The notes beneath the pieces are model-generated. The model had not been told where the DNA came from. It made no database searches and saw nothing but the letters and a program-made list of their open reading frames with translations. The translations under genes and the position numbers were made by a program. Of a stretch of 53,505 nt of DNA, positions 8,414 through 17,225 are shown one piece after another. Source of the DNA: DASVLX01 sp035552275 (GTDB taxonomy: Bacteria; Actinomycetota; Actinomycetes; Mycobacteriales; Pseudonocardiaceae); contig DASZLR010000022.1 of NCBI GenBank assembly GCA_035552275.1, positions 1-53,505 on the forward strand, given 5' to 3'. Each line of letters starts with the position of its first letter. The first letter of the stretch is position 1.

Positions 8414-9043
8414 GTGAGCGAGCTTCAACTTCCCCAGTCCCGGTACGTGCTGCCGTCGTTCGTGGAGCGCACCAGCTACGGGGTCAAGGAGTCCAACCCG
8501 TACAACAAGCTGTTCGAGGAGCGGATCATCTTCCTCGGCGTCCAGGTGGACGACGCGTCCGCCAACGACGTGATGGCGCAGCTGCTGGTCCTTGAGGCCG
8601 AGGACCCGGACCGGGACATCCTGATGTACATCAACTCGCCGGGTGGGTCGTTCACCTCGCTGATGGCGATCTACGACACCATGCAGTTCGTCCGGCCGGA
8701 CATCCAGACGTACTGCCTGGGCCAAGCCGCCTCGGCCGCCGCCGTGATCCTCGCGGCCGGCACGCCGAACAAGAGGTTCGCGCTGCCCAACGCGCGGATC
8801 CTGATCCACCAGCCGGCCATCGAGGGCGTCTACGGCCAGGTCTCCGACCTGGAGATCCAGGCGAACGAGATCCAGCGGATGCGGCGGCTGCTGGAGGCGA
8901 CACTGGCCCGGCACAGCGACAAGCCGGCCGACGAGGTCCGCAAGGACATCGAGCGGGACAAGATCCTCACCGCCGACGAGGCGAAAGTGTACGGCATTGT
9001 GGACCAGGTGCTGCCATATCGCAAGCTGTCCGCCAAGCCGTGA
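8414..9043 (+). CDS. clpP2: ATP-dependent Clp protease proteolytic subunit 2
   Basis: 209-residue ClpP paralogue. Triad: Ser107 in GQAASAAAV, His132 in RILIHQP, Asp182 in ERDKIL. The segment GVKESNPYNKLFEERIIFLG is the typical ClpP2 N-terminus in actinobacteria. Start GTG 8414 lies 6 nt after GAGGAG. Much of the frame upstream of 8414 is the shadow of clpP1. It pairs with ClpP1 in one barrel; in mycobacteria the pair is essential. Confidence 0.96.
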   Translation: MSELQLPQSRYVLPSFVERTSYGVKESNPYNKLFEERIIFLGVQVDDASANDVMAQLLVLEAEDPDRDILMYINSPGGSFTSLMAIYDTMQFVRPDIQTYCLGQAASAAAVILAAGTPNKRFALPNARILIHQPAIEGVYGQVSDLEIQANEIQRMRRLLEATLARHSDKPADEVRKDIERDKILTADEAKVYGIVDQVLPYRKLSAKP

Positions 9044-9213
9044 AATCAACCCGGACACCGATCCCGACATCAACCCTGACACGGGCACTCTGGTGCTCCC
9101 GTTCGTCGGGGTAGGGCGGGTACCGTCTTAAGGCGTCGGGTCTAGCATCCGTAGGTCGAGAAGGCGCGCTGGCGCGGTTGCCGGTGGGCCGGATGGGACA
9201 GAGGTCAGCGGTC

Positions 9214-10497
<1,284 letters not shown>

Positions 10498-10505
10498 CCG
10501 ACCTT

Positions 10506-10574
10506 TAGCTACACCTGATGTAAGTTACGCCCGAGGTAAGTTACAGTCGATGTGACTTACGTTGGATGTAGCTA
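10506..10574. repeat. Array of palindromic elements with 16-bp period upstream of ATPase gene
   Basis: Five elements are spaced at exactly 16 bp, each separated by 7 variable bases: TAGCTAC (10506-10512), GTAAGTTAC (10520-10528), GTAAGTTAC (10536-10544), GTGACTTAC (10552-10560) and GTAGCTA (10568-10574). GTAAGTTAC is itself a palindrome around a central base (GTAA/TTAC). The outermost elements are inverted copies of each other (TAGCTACA / TGTAGCTA). The array occupies almost the whole gap between clpX and the ATPase gene at 10585. It looks like a multi-site operator or an iteron-like array; no function is shown. Confidence 0.8.
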
Positions 10575-10584
10575 AGGGGCCGCA

Positions 10585-11958
10585 GTGTTCGTCAACCGCG
10601 TGGACGAGCTCGCCCAGCTTCGCCACTGGTGGGAAAAAAATCACCGGATGTGTGTGGTCTGGGGACGCCGCCGTGTTGGCAAGAGCGCGCTGGTAGAGGA
10701 GTTCTCGCGCAGCCTGCCGACCGTCTTCCACGTTGGCGCCAGGCGGCCTGCTGCTGAGGAGTTGACCCTGCTCAGCCAGCTGGTCCACGCCACGGTTCCG
10801 GACAGCATTCGAGATCTTCTACGCCAGCCCTACGTCAATTGGGACGACGCGCTGGCACATCTGGGGGCTGTTGCCGAGCGCGAACCACTGCTGCTCGTGC
10901 TGGATGAGTTCGCCGAACTCACGGAGAGTTCTCCTGAGCTGCCAGGCGTCTTGCGAGCCTTCTGGGATCGCGCCGAGAGTCGCACCAAGCTGCGCATCCT
11001 GCTCTGTGGCTCGGCGGTTCGCCACATGGAGGCCATGCAGGAGTACCGGGCTCCGCTGTACGGCCGGTTCGATCTGAGCCTGCTGGTACATCCCTTCCAG
11101 CCCCACGAAGCAGCCTTGCTTCTGCCCGATCTCGCTCCGGCGGAGCGTGCGCTCGTCTACGGCCTGCTCGGCGGCACGCCGTTGTATCTCTCGTGGTGGG
11201 ACCAATCCGCAGACCTCCGCACCAACTTGCTCAGCCTGTTTGGGCGTCCAGGTAATCGTGGCGTGGCGGAGGCCCAGCTCGTCTTGGCCACGGAGGTCGA
11301 GCGGGGCGGCCTACCGGCCGCCGTGCTACACGCCATCGCAGGGGGGAGAAATCGATATGGCCAAATCAAGGATCTGGTGCGAGCTGAACCTGCCCGCACG
11401 CTTGATCGACTGATCCAACTCAGGCTGGTGGAGCGTGTGGTGCCAGTAACTGAGCGGGAGGATCGGTCACGACGCGGCTTCTATCGGATCACCGACAATT
11501 TCTTGGCGTTCTATCTACAGGTGGTGTCGAATTACTACGGGCAGATCCAGCGTGGCCGTGGGTCAGCCGTAATATCCGAGATGGTCAATCGACTTCCTGA
11601 CTACATGGGCTCGCAGTGGGAAGAGATGTTCCGTTGGCACCTCGGCCGGCTTGTGATGGAGGGCCAGATCACGCAGCAGTTTGTCGACCTCGGCCCGTGG
11701 TGGAACGACAGCTCCAATATTGAGATCGACGCGGTTGTGCTGTCCGGCCGGTCCCGCGTGCCGGTGCTCGCGGGCGAGGCGAAGTGGACGTCCACAGTGG
11801 ACGCTGATCGGCTGTTGCCGATCCTGCGCTCGAATGCGGCGGCGATCCCTGGTGCCAACGTGGACGAGATGCGGTTCGCGTTGTGTGCGCGGAACGAGGT
11901 TCGCGGCGCGCCGGACGATGTCCTCACCATCACCGCCGCGGACATCATGACTCCATGA
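10585..11958 (+). CDS. COG1672-type AAA ATPase with C-terminal DUF234 nuclease-like domain
   Basis: 457-residue protein of the ATPase family found widely in archaea and sporadically in bacteria. Walker A is GRRRVGKS at 27-34, preceded by the family opening F-x-x-R-x-x-E-L; Walker B is LLLVLDEF with Asp107-Glu108. A winged-helix-like region follows (YGQIKDLVRAEPARTLDRLI). The C-terminus has the PD-(D/E)xK-like pattern Asp382 ... Glu398-Ala-Lys400 (EIDAVV ... AGEAKW). Codon use is less GC-biased than in neighbours (ATA, GTA, CTA, AAA, AAT occur), suggesting horizontal acquisition. Start GTG 10585 with AGGGG upstream. The repeat array lies just upstream. Function of the family is not established; roles in mobile elements or stress have been discussed. 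Confidence 0.85.
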   Translation: MFVNRVDELAQLRHWWEKNHRMCVVWGRRRVGKSALVEEFSRSLPTVFHVGARRPAAEELTLLSQLVHATVPDSIRDLLRQPYVNWDDALAHLGAVAEREPLLLVLDEFAELTESSPELPGVLRAFWDRAESRTKLRILLCGSAVRHMEAMQEYRAPLYGRFDLSLLVHPFQPHEAALLLPDLAPAERALVYGLLGGTPLYLSWWDQSADLRTNLLSLFGRPGNRGVAEAQLVLATEVERGGLPAAVLHAIAGGRNRYGQIKDLVRAEPARTLDRLIQLRLVERVVPVTEREDRSRRGFYRITDNFLAFYLQVVSNYYGQIQRGRGSAVISEMVNRLPDYMGSQWEEMFRWHLGRLVMEGQITQQFVDLGPWWNDSSNIEIDAVVLSGRSRVPVLAGEAKWTSTVDADRLLPILRSNAAAIPGANVDEMRFALCARNEVRGAPDDVLTITAADIMTP

Positions 11959-11967
11959 CCGGACCGG

Positions 11968-12801
11968 TTAGCGGGTGACGCGGGCGACGGCGCCGTAGAT
12001 CTCGGCGTCGGCGGCGGCGGCGAGTTCGGGGTCGCCGCCGTCCGGGCGCCATTCCGGGGTCCACACGATGCCCGGTGGCACCAGGTCGAGCCCGGCGAGC
12101 AGTCTGGCCAGATCCGTGCGGCCGCGCGCCACCGGCAGGGTTCCGGTTCGCTGGTAAGCCGCCTTGCCGCGTTCGGCGAGTTCGCGCTTCGCTGTGGTGT
12201 AGCCGTCTTCGGTGTAGTGCGACACTGCGAGGTAACTGCCGGCCGCGGCGTCCGCGAGGTAGCGGCGAATGAGCTCGCCGGGCCGGTCGTCCTCGGGAAT
12301 GAAGTGCAGCACCGAGACCAGCAGCACGCCGACCGGCCGGGTGAAGTCGAGCAGCCGTTGGGCGCCCGCGGCGCCGAGCACCGCGTCGACGTCCCGGAGG
12401 TCGGCATTGATGGCGACCGCGTTGGGGTTGTCGGCCAGGATCTGCCGTGCGTGCGCGACGGCCACCGGCTCGTTGTCGACGTACACGATTCGCGCGGCGG
12501 GATTGGCGGCCTGCGCGATCTCGTGCACGTTGCCGACGGTGGGAATGCCGGAGCCGAGGTCGAGGAACTGGTCGATGCCCTGATCGAGCATGAACCGCAC
12601 GGCTCGGCGCAGAAACGACCGGTTGAGCCGGGCCGGCAGCGAGGTGACCTGGCCGGCGGCCATCGCCCGCTCGGCCGTTTCCCGGTCCACCGCGAAGTTG
12701 TGCGAGCCACCGAGCAGATAGTCGTAGATCCGCGCCGCGTTGGGCGTGGATATGTCGACGGACGGCAGCGATTCGGCTGGCCAGAACGAGTTCTGGGCCA
12801 T
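11968..12801 (-). CDS. SAM-dependent methyltransferase, DUF574/Methyltransf_19 family
   Basis: 277-residue actinobacterial methyltransferase. The family N-terminus is PNAARIYDYLLGGSHNFAVD, and the SAM motif I is FLDLGSGIPT at 79-88, with an acidic residue ending strand 2 in RIVYVDNEPVA. Start ATG 12801 shares its A with the TGA of fdhD (TGATG), so translation is coupled to fdhD. These proteins are abundant in actinomycetes and their targets are unknown. Placement behind fdhF-fdhD hints at, but does not prove, a link with molybdenum-enzyme maturation. Confidence 0.88.
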   Translation of the reverse strand: MAQNSFWPAESLPSVDISTPNAARIYDYLLGGSHNFAVDRETAERAMAAGQVTSLPARLNRSFLRRAVRFMLDQGIDQFLDLGSGIPTVGNVHEIAQAANPAARIVYVDNEPVAVAHARQILADNPNAVAINADLRDVDAVLGAAGAQRLLDFTRPVGVLLVSVLHFIPEDDRPGELIRRYLADAAAGSYLAVSHYTEDGYTTAKRELAERGKAAYQRTGTLPVARGRTDLARLLAGLDLVPPGIVWTPEWRPDGGDPELAAAADAEIYGAVARVTR

Positions 12802-13670
12802 CAGTTCGCGCCGGCCACGATGTCGGTCGGCAGTTGATCGCGCACGATCCGCCCCGTGCCGGTGTAGACGTTCATGGTCTCGCCGCGCAGGAAGCCGATC
12901 AGCGTCAGCCCCTGTTCTTCGGCGAGGTCGACCGCCAGTGACGACGGCGCGGACACCGCCGCCAGTACCGGAACACCGGCCATCGCGGCCTTCTGCACCA
13001 GCTCGAACGACGCCCGGCCGGACACCATCAGCACACACCCGCGCAGCGGTACCCGATCGTTGAGCAACGCCCAGCCGAGCACCTTGTCCACCGCGTTGTG
13101 CCGGCCGACGTCCTCGCGGACCACCAGCGGTTCGCCCTCGGCGGTGAACAGCCCGGCCGCGTGCAGGCCGCCGGTCGAGCCGAAAATCCGTTGCTGCTCC
13201 CGCAACTGGTCCGGCAGGGTCGCCAGAACCGCGGGCGTGACCGGACAATCATCGTCGGCCGGCGGGAATCGGGTGGACAGCCGCACCGCTTCCAACGCGG
13301 CCTTGCCGCACACCCCACACGATGACGTGGTGTAGAAATTGCGCTCCACACCCACCGTCGGCGGCGGCACACCCGGAGCGAGCGTCACGTCGAGCACGTT
13401 GTAGGTGTTGAGCCCGTCGTCGTCGGTGCCGTCGCAGTAGCGAGCGGTGGACACCTCCTCGCGCTCGCCGATCACACCTTCGGTGAGCAGAAACCCGTGC
13501 GCCAACTCGACATCATCGCCTGGCGTGCGCATGGTCACCGACAGTGCCCCGCCATCGACCCGCAGCTCCAGCGGCTCCTCGGCGGCCAGGCTGTCCGGCC
13601 GCCGCCGTTCGGTGAACTCGCCCGAACCATCTACATTGGACAGCCGCAACACCGGCCGCCGCACCGTCAC
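12801..13670 (-). CDS. fdhD: FdhD sulfurtransferase for formate dehydrogenase
   Basis: 289-residue FdhD. In E. coli the protein passes sulfur from IscS to the molybdenum cofactor of formate dehydrogenase. The sulfur-carrying cysteines are Cys118 and Cys121 in TSSCGVCG. Other family motifs seen: EEPLELRV, MRTPGDDVELAHGFLL, EDVGRHNAVDKVLG and SGRASFELVQKA. Start chosen at GTG 13670, which overlaps the fdhF stop in GTGA; a TTG at 13679 matches the common N-terminus GRVT a little better. Second gene of the fdhF-fdhD-methyltransferase operon. Confidence 0.95.
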   Translation of the reverse strand: MTVRRPVLRLSNVDGSGEFTERRRPDSLAAEEPLELRVDGGALSVTMRTPGDDVELAHGFLLTEGVIGEREEVSTARYCDGTDDDGLNTYNVLDVTLAPGVPPPTVGVERNFYTTSSCGVCGKAALEAVRLSTRFPPADDDCPVTPAVLATLPDQLREQQRIFGSTGGLHAAGLFTAEGEPLVVREDVGRHNAVDKVLGWALLNDRVPLRGCVLMVSGRASFELVQKAAMAGVPVLAAVSAPSSLAVDLAEEQGLTLIGFLRGETMNVYTGTGRIVRDQLPTDIVAGAN

Positions 13671-15997
13671 CCGGCCCAAGACTGTGCCTCCTGCCGCACC
13701 GGTTCGAGCCGGATCACGATCGACTTCGAGGTCGGCGTCTGCGACACGTCGGCCACCGAATCCAACGGCACCAACGAGTTCGCCTCCGGGAAGTACGCCG
13801 CCGCGCAACCCTCTGCCGTCGGGTAGCCGACCAGCCGGAACCCAGCGGCGCGCCGCTCGCCGGTGCGGCCGGAGCCGTCCAGCCACTCGCTGACCACGTC
13901 CACCAACTGGCCGTCGGCCAGGCCGGCCGCCGCGATGTCCGCCGGATTCACGAACACCACTCGGCGGCCGTTGTCAATGCCGCGATAACGGTCGTCCAGT
14001 CCGTAGATCGTGGTGTTGTACTGGTCGTGGCTGCGGATCGTCTGCAACAGCAGCCGGCCCGCCGGCACCGCTGGGAACCACAGTTCGGTCGCGGTGAAGT
14101 TCGCCTTGCCGGTGGCGGTCGGGAATGTCCGCGAATCGCGTGGCGGATGCGGCAGCACGAAACCGTTCGGCTCGCGGACCCGCGCGTTGTAGTCGGCGCA
14201 GCCAGGCACGACGGCCGCGATCCGGTCCCGAACCGCGTCGTAGTCATCGGCGAACGACAGCCACGGCACCGGATGGTCCGGCCCGAGCAGGGCCCGCGCC
14301 AGTCCACAGAGGATGGACACTTCGGACCGCAGGTGCTCGCTGGCCGGCCGCAGCCGACCCCGTGACCTGTGCACGGCGGACATCGAGTCCTCGACGGTGA
14401 CGAACTGCTCGCCGCCAGCCTGAACGTCTTCATCGGTGCGGCCCAGGGTCGGCAGGATCAGCGCCGTCCGGCCGTGCACCACATGGGAGCGGTTCAGCTT
14501 GGTCGACACCTGCACGGTCAGGTCGCAGGAGCGCATCGCCCGCTCGGTCAGTTCGGTGTCCGGCGCGGCCGACACCAGGTTGCCGCCCACCGCCATGAAC
14601 ACCTTGATCTTGCGATCCCGCATCGCGCGCAGCGCGTCCACCGTGTCGTAGCCGTGCTCGCGCGGCATCGGGAAGCCGAACTCGCGTTCCAGCGCGTCCA
14701 GGAACTTCGCCGGCGGCTTCTCCCAAATGCCCATGGTGCGGTCGCCCTGCACGTTGGAGTGGCCGCGCACCGGGCACACGCCCGCGCCCGGCCGGCCGAT
14801 CATTCCGCGCAGCAGCAGCACGTTCACGATCTCCCGGATGGTCACCACGGCGTGCTTGTGCTGGGTCAGCCCCATCGCCCAGCAGACGATCACCCGCTTC
14901 GACTCGGCCAGCATCCGACCGACGGTGGCGATCTGCTCGCGCGGCAGCCCGGTGGCCGCGTCGACCGCCGACCAGTCCAGGCCGGCCACCTGCTTGCGGT
15001 AGTCCGCGAAGCCGTGCGTGCTGTTGTCGATGAACTCCTGGTCGAGCACGGTGCCGGGCGCGGCATCCTCGGCGGCCAGCAGCAGGTGCCCGAGCGCCTG
15101 GAAGAAGGCCAGGTCGCCGCCAAGCTTGATCTGGCAGAACTCGTCCGCCAGCGGGGTGCCGTGGCCGATCACTCCGCGCACGTTCTGTGGGTTGCGGAAC
15201 CGCATCAGCCCGGCTTCGGGCAGCGGGTTCACCGCGATGATCCGCGCGCCGCCGACCTTCGCCTTCTCCAACGCGGTCAACATGCGCGGGTGGTTCGTGC
15301 CCGGGTTCTGGCCGACGACCATGATCAGATCGGCCTTGCCGATGTCGTCCAGGCTCACCGAGCCCTTGCCGATGCCGATGGTCTCCGACAGCGCCGCCCC
15401 GGACGACTCGTGGCACATGTTCGAGCAGTCCGGCAGGTTGTTGGTGCCGAACGAGCGCACCAGCAACTGGTACACGAACGCGGCCTCGTTGCTGGTCCGG
15501 CCAGAGGTGTAGAAGGCGGCCTCGTCCGGGCTGGCCAGGCCGCGCAACCGATCGGCGATCAGCGCGAACGCGGCCTCCCAGTCGATCGGCTCGTAGTGGT
15601 CGGCGCCTGGCCGCAGCATCATCGGGTGGGTCAGCCGGCCCTGCTGGCCGAGCCAGTAGTCGGTCTTCTCGGCCAGCTCGGACACCGGATGCGCGGCGAA
15701 GAACTCCGGTCCGACCCGCCGTCGGGTGGCTTCCTCGGCCACCGCCTTCGCGCCGTTCTCACAGAACTCGGCCACATTCCGGTGGCCGCGCGGCTCCGGC
15801 CAGGCGCAGCCCGGACAGTCGAAGCCCGCACGCTGGTTGAGCAGCCGCAGCGTCTCGACCGTCCGCACGGCGCCCATCTGCTCGACCCCCCGTTGCAGCG
15901 CCACCCGAACCCCGGTCACCCCGGCCGCCCAGTCCTTGGGTTCGTGCACGGCGACCGCGGTCTCGTCAATGTCCTGCTCAGGTGGTTTCCTGCCCAT
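13667..15997 (-). CDS. FdhF/YdeP-family molybdopterin oxidoreductase
   Basis: 776-residue formate-dehydrogenase-H-like catalytic subunit of the YdeP type (TIGR01701-like). N-terminal FDCPGCAWPEP and GRLTHPMMLRPGADHYEPID lead into the molybdopterin domain: YTSGRTSNEAAF, CHESSGAAL, VVGQNPGTNHPRM, RGHSNVQGDRTMGI. The C-terminal molydopterin-dinucleotide-binding domain has TIRSHDQYNTTIYG. The protein lacks the selenocysteine/cysteine metal-ligand context and the CxxC-x3-C N-terminal iron-sulfur motif of true FdhF, as usual for this subfamily, so formate activity is uncertain. Start ATG 15997 has AGGA upstream; a longer frame to 16057 is less likely. The fdhD gene follows with a 4-bp overlap. Confidence 0.92.
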   Translation of the reverse strand: MGRKPPEQDIDETAVAVHEPKDWAAGVTGVRVALQRGVEQMGAVRTVETLRLLNQRAGFDCPGCAWPEPRGHRNVAEFCENGAKAVAEEATRRRVGPEFFAAHPVSELAEKTDYWLGQQGRLTHPMMLRPGADHYEPIDWEAAFALIADRLRGLASPDEAAFYTSGRTSNEAAFVYQLLVRSFGTNNLPDCSNMCHESSGAALSETIGIGKGSVSLDDIGKADLIMVVGQNPGTNHPRMLTALEKAKVGGARIIAVNPLPEAGLMRFRNPQNVRGVIGHGTPLADEFCQIKLGGDLAFFQALGHLLLAAEDAAPGTVLDQEFIDNSTHGFADYRKQVAGLDWSAVDAATGLPREQIATVGRMLAESKRVIVCWAMGLTQHKHAVVTIREIVNVLLLRGMIGRPGAGVCPVRGHSNVQGDRTMGIWEKPPAKFLDALEREFGFPMPREHGYDTVDALRAMRDRKIKVFMAVGGNLVSAAPDTELTERAMRSCDLTVQVSTKLNRSHVVHGRTALILPTLGRTDEDVQAGGEQFVTVEDSMSAVHRSRGRLRPASEHLRSEVSILCGLARALLGPDHPVPWLSFADDYDAVRDRIAAVVPGCADYNARVREPNGFVLPHPPRDSRTFPTATGKANFTATELWFPAVPAGRLLLQTIRSHDQYNTTIYGLDDRYRGIDNGRRVVFVNPADIAAAGLADGQLVDVVSEWLDGSGRTGERRAAGFRLVGYPTAEGCAAAYFPEANSLVPLDSVADVSQTPTSKSIVIRLEPVRQEAQSWAG

Positions 15998-16048
15998 ACC
16001 ACCATCCTGCCTCGCGCGGACCAGAAATGTCAGGGCGGACGGCTCGCC

Positions 16049-16057
16049 TGTGGACAA
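16049..16057 (-). promoter_or_regulatory. DnaA box
   Basis: Perfect 9-mer TTGTCCACA on the minus strand, the preferred DnaA box of high-GC actinobacteria. It lies in the 61-bp gap between fdhF and the gene at 16059. Confidence 0.5.
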
Positions 16058-16058
16058 C

Positions 16059-17114
16059 TCAGTGCGGGCACCCGGCGGGGACGTTAATGGGGTGGTTCGG
16101 GTCGAACAGCGCGTCCGGATTCTCGGTGTCCACGGGGCTACCTGCGACTTCGTCCGCGTAGGCCGGGCCGAGATAGCCCTGGGTATCCGTCCTGCAGTCC
16201 ATCTGAGCGTCGTAACTCTGGGTGTTGCCGGGCCAGATTCCTCGGTCAGCCGGCGCGTAGTCCCGACCCTGCGGCAAGTCGAAATCCTCCTGCACGTGCT
16301 GCACGGCGACGATCTGCCAGGAGTACTGGATCTCCGCCGGAACGGCTGGCGCGAAGGGAAACGCGAACACGTAGTTGGTATGGATGCGAAGGACTCCGTT
16401 TTGACCGAGGCCGGCGGCCATCGTGCCGCTGACCTTGATCGGAGCGGGCAGCAGGTGAAAGCCGGTAGCGAGCAGGCTGACGTTGCCGTAGTCGCCCTGG
16501 CTGCTCTTGTCCGCCAACCCTTGGGTCTCCCGGGTTCGGGCGTTGGGCGCCAGCAGGGCCAGATAGGCGCTGGGGTCGTGGTTGACCAGCAACCGGTTGT
16601 CCAGGTGTGCGGCGATCAGCACCTGCTTGACCTGGTTCTCAGCGGTCGCCACCTGGGTCGCGGTCCAGCGGCCCACCGCGACCGGGGCTGGCGGCACGAT
16701 GCCGTTCGCCCCGTCGCCCCAGCCGGCGGCCGGGGTGTCCGCGAACGGCTGGTTGAGGTCGAGGTCGGCGGCCTGCTCAACAGTGACCGTGCTGGCCGGC
16801 GGTGCGGGCGTCACCGGTACCCCGCCGGTCGCGTTCGCGCCCTGCTCGCCGGAACGCCACCACAGCCCGGCGGTGCCGATCATTGCCAACACCACGATGC
16901 CGGCGATCAGCCAGGAAGCCCGGAACCGCCGTCGAGCCGGTGTGGTGAAGGTGGTCCCGTAGGTGTCCTCCCAGCGGCGGCGCAGCTCGCGGTGCGACGG
17001 CGGTCTGGCGCCCTTGCGGGCGGACCGCTCGGCGTCCCGCTGCCAGTCGGGATTGGCGAGGTCTGGATGGCTGTCAAAGAACTCGTCCTCGGAACCCTTG
17101 CCTGTGCCGGACAC
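16059..17114 (-). CDS. Membrane-anchored protein of unknown function
   Basis: 351 residues. A charged cytoplasmic N-terminus (1-66, rich in Arg, Asp, Glu; DEFFDSHPDLANPDWQRDAE) is followed by one transmembrane helix (about 67-87, SWLIAGIVVLAMIGTAGLWW) and a large extracytoplasmic domain. That part starts with a Pro/Thr/Ala-rich linker (94-110) and contains LLVNHDPSAYLALLAPNART and later QYSWQIVAVQHVQEDF; a Cys pair occurs near the end (MDCRT and the final GCPH). Start GTG 17114 with GGGGG upstream. No known domain recognised. Transcribed towards fdhF 61 bp away, but a link is uncertain. Confidence 0.8.
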   Translation of the reverse strand: MSGTGKGSEDEFFDSHPDLANPDWQRDAERSARKGARPPSHRELRRRWEDTYGTTFTTPARRRFRASWLIAGIVVLAMIGTAGLWWRSGEQGANATGGVPVTPAPPASTVTVEQAADLDLNQPFADTPAAGWGDGANGIVPPAPVAVGRWTATQVATAENQVKQVLIAAHLDNRLLVNHDPSAYLALLAPNARTRETQGLADKSSQGDYGNVSLLATGFHLLPAPIKVSGTMAAGLGQNGVLRIHTNYVFAFPFAPAVPAEIQYSWQIVAVQHVQEDFDLPQGRDYAPADRGIWPGNTQSYDAQMDCRTDTQGYLGPAYADEVAGSPVDTENPDALFDPNHPINVPAGCPH

Positions 17115-17213
17115 AGCCCACCCCCGTCAGAAATGCGCGAACCTGACGGTTGATCGCCCGGCGGTCGATCCGCGTTAGCGACAATCCGCATGAAATGCGT
17201 CCCCACCGGTTCG

Positions 17214-17219
17214 TAGACT
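17214..17219 (+). promoter_or_regulatory. -10 hexamer of valS (leaderless-type)
   Basis: TAGACT ends 6 nt before the GTG of valS at 17226, so a transcript starting the usual distance downstream would begin at the start codon. There is no ribosome-binding site before the GTG. The -35 region (TGAAAT, about 17 bp upstream) is poor. Confidence 0.45.
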
Positions 17220-17225
17220 TGACCC

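Noticed and set aside
9143..9148. TAGCAT as a firm clpX promoter
   Set aside because: No acceptable -35 at 16-18 bp, so it is mentioned only as a possibility in the clpX entry.
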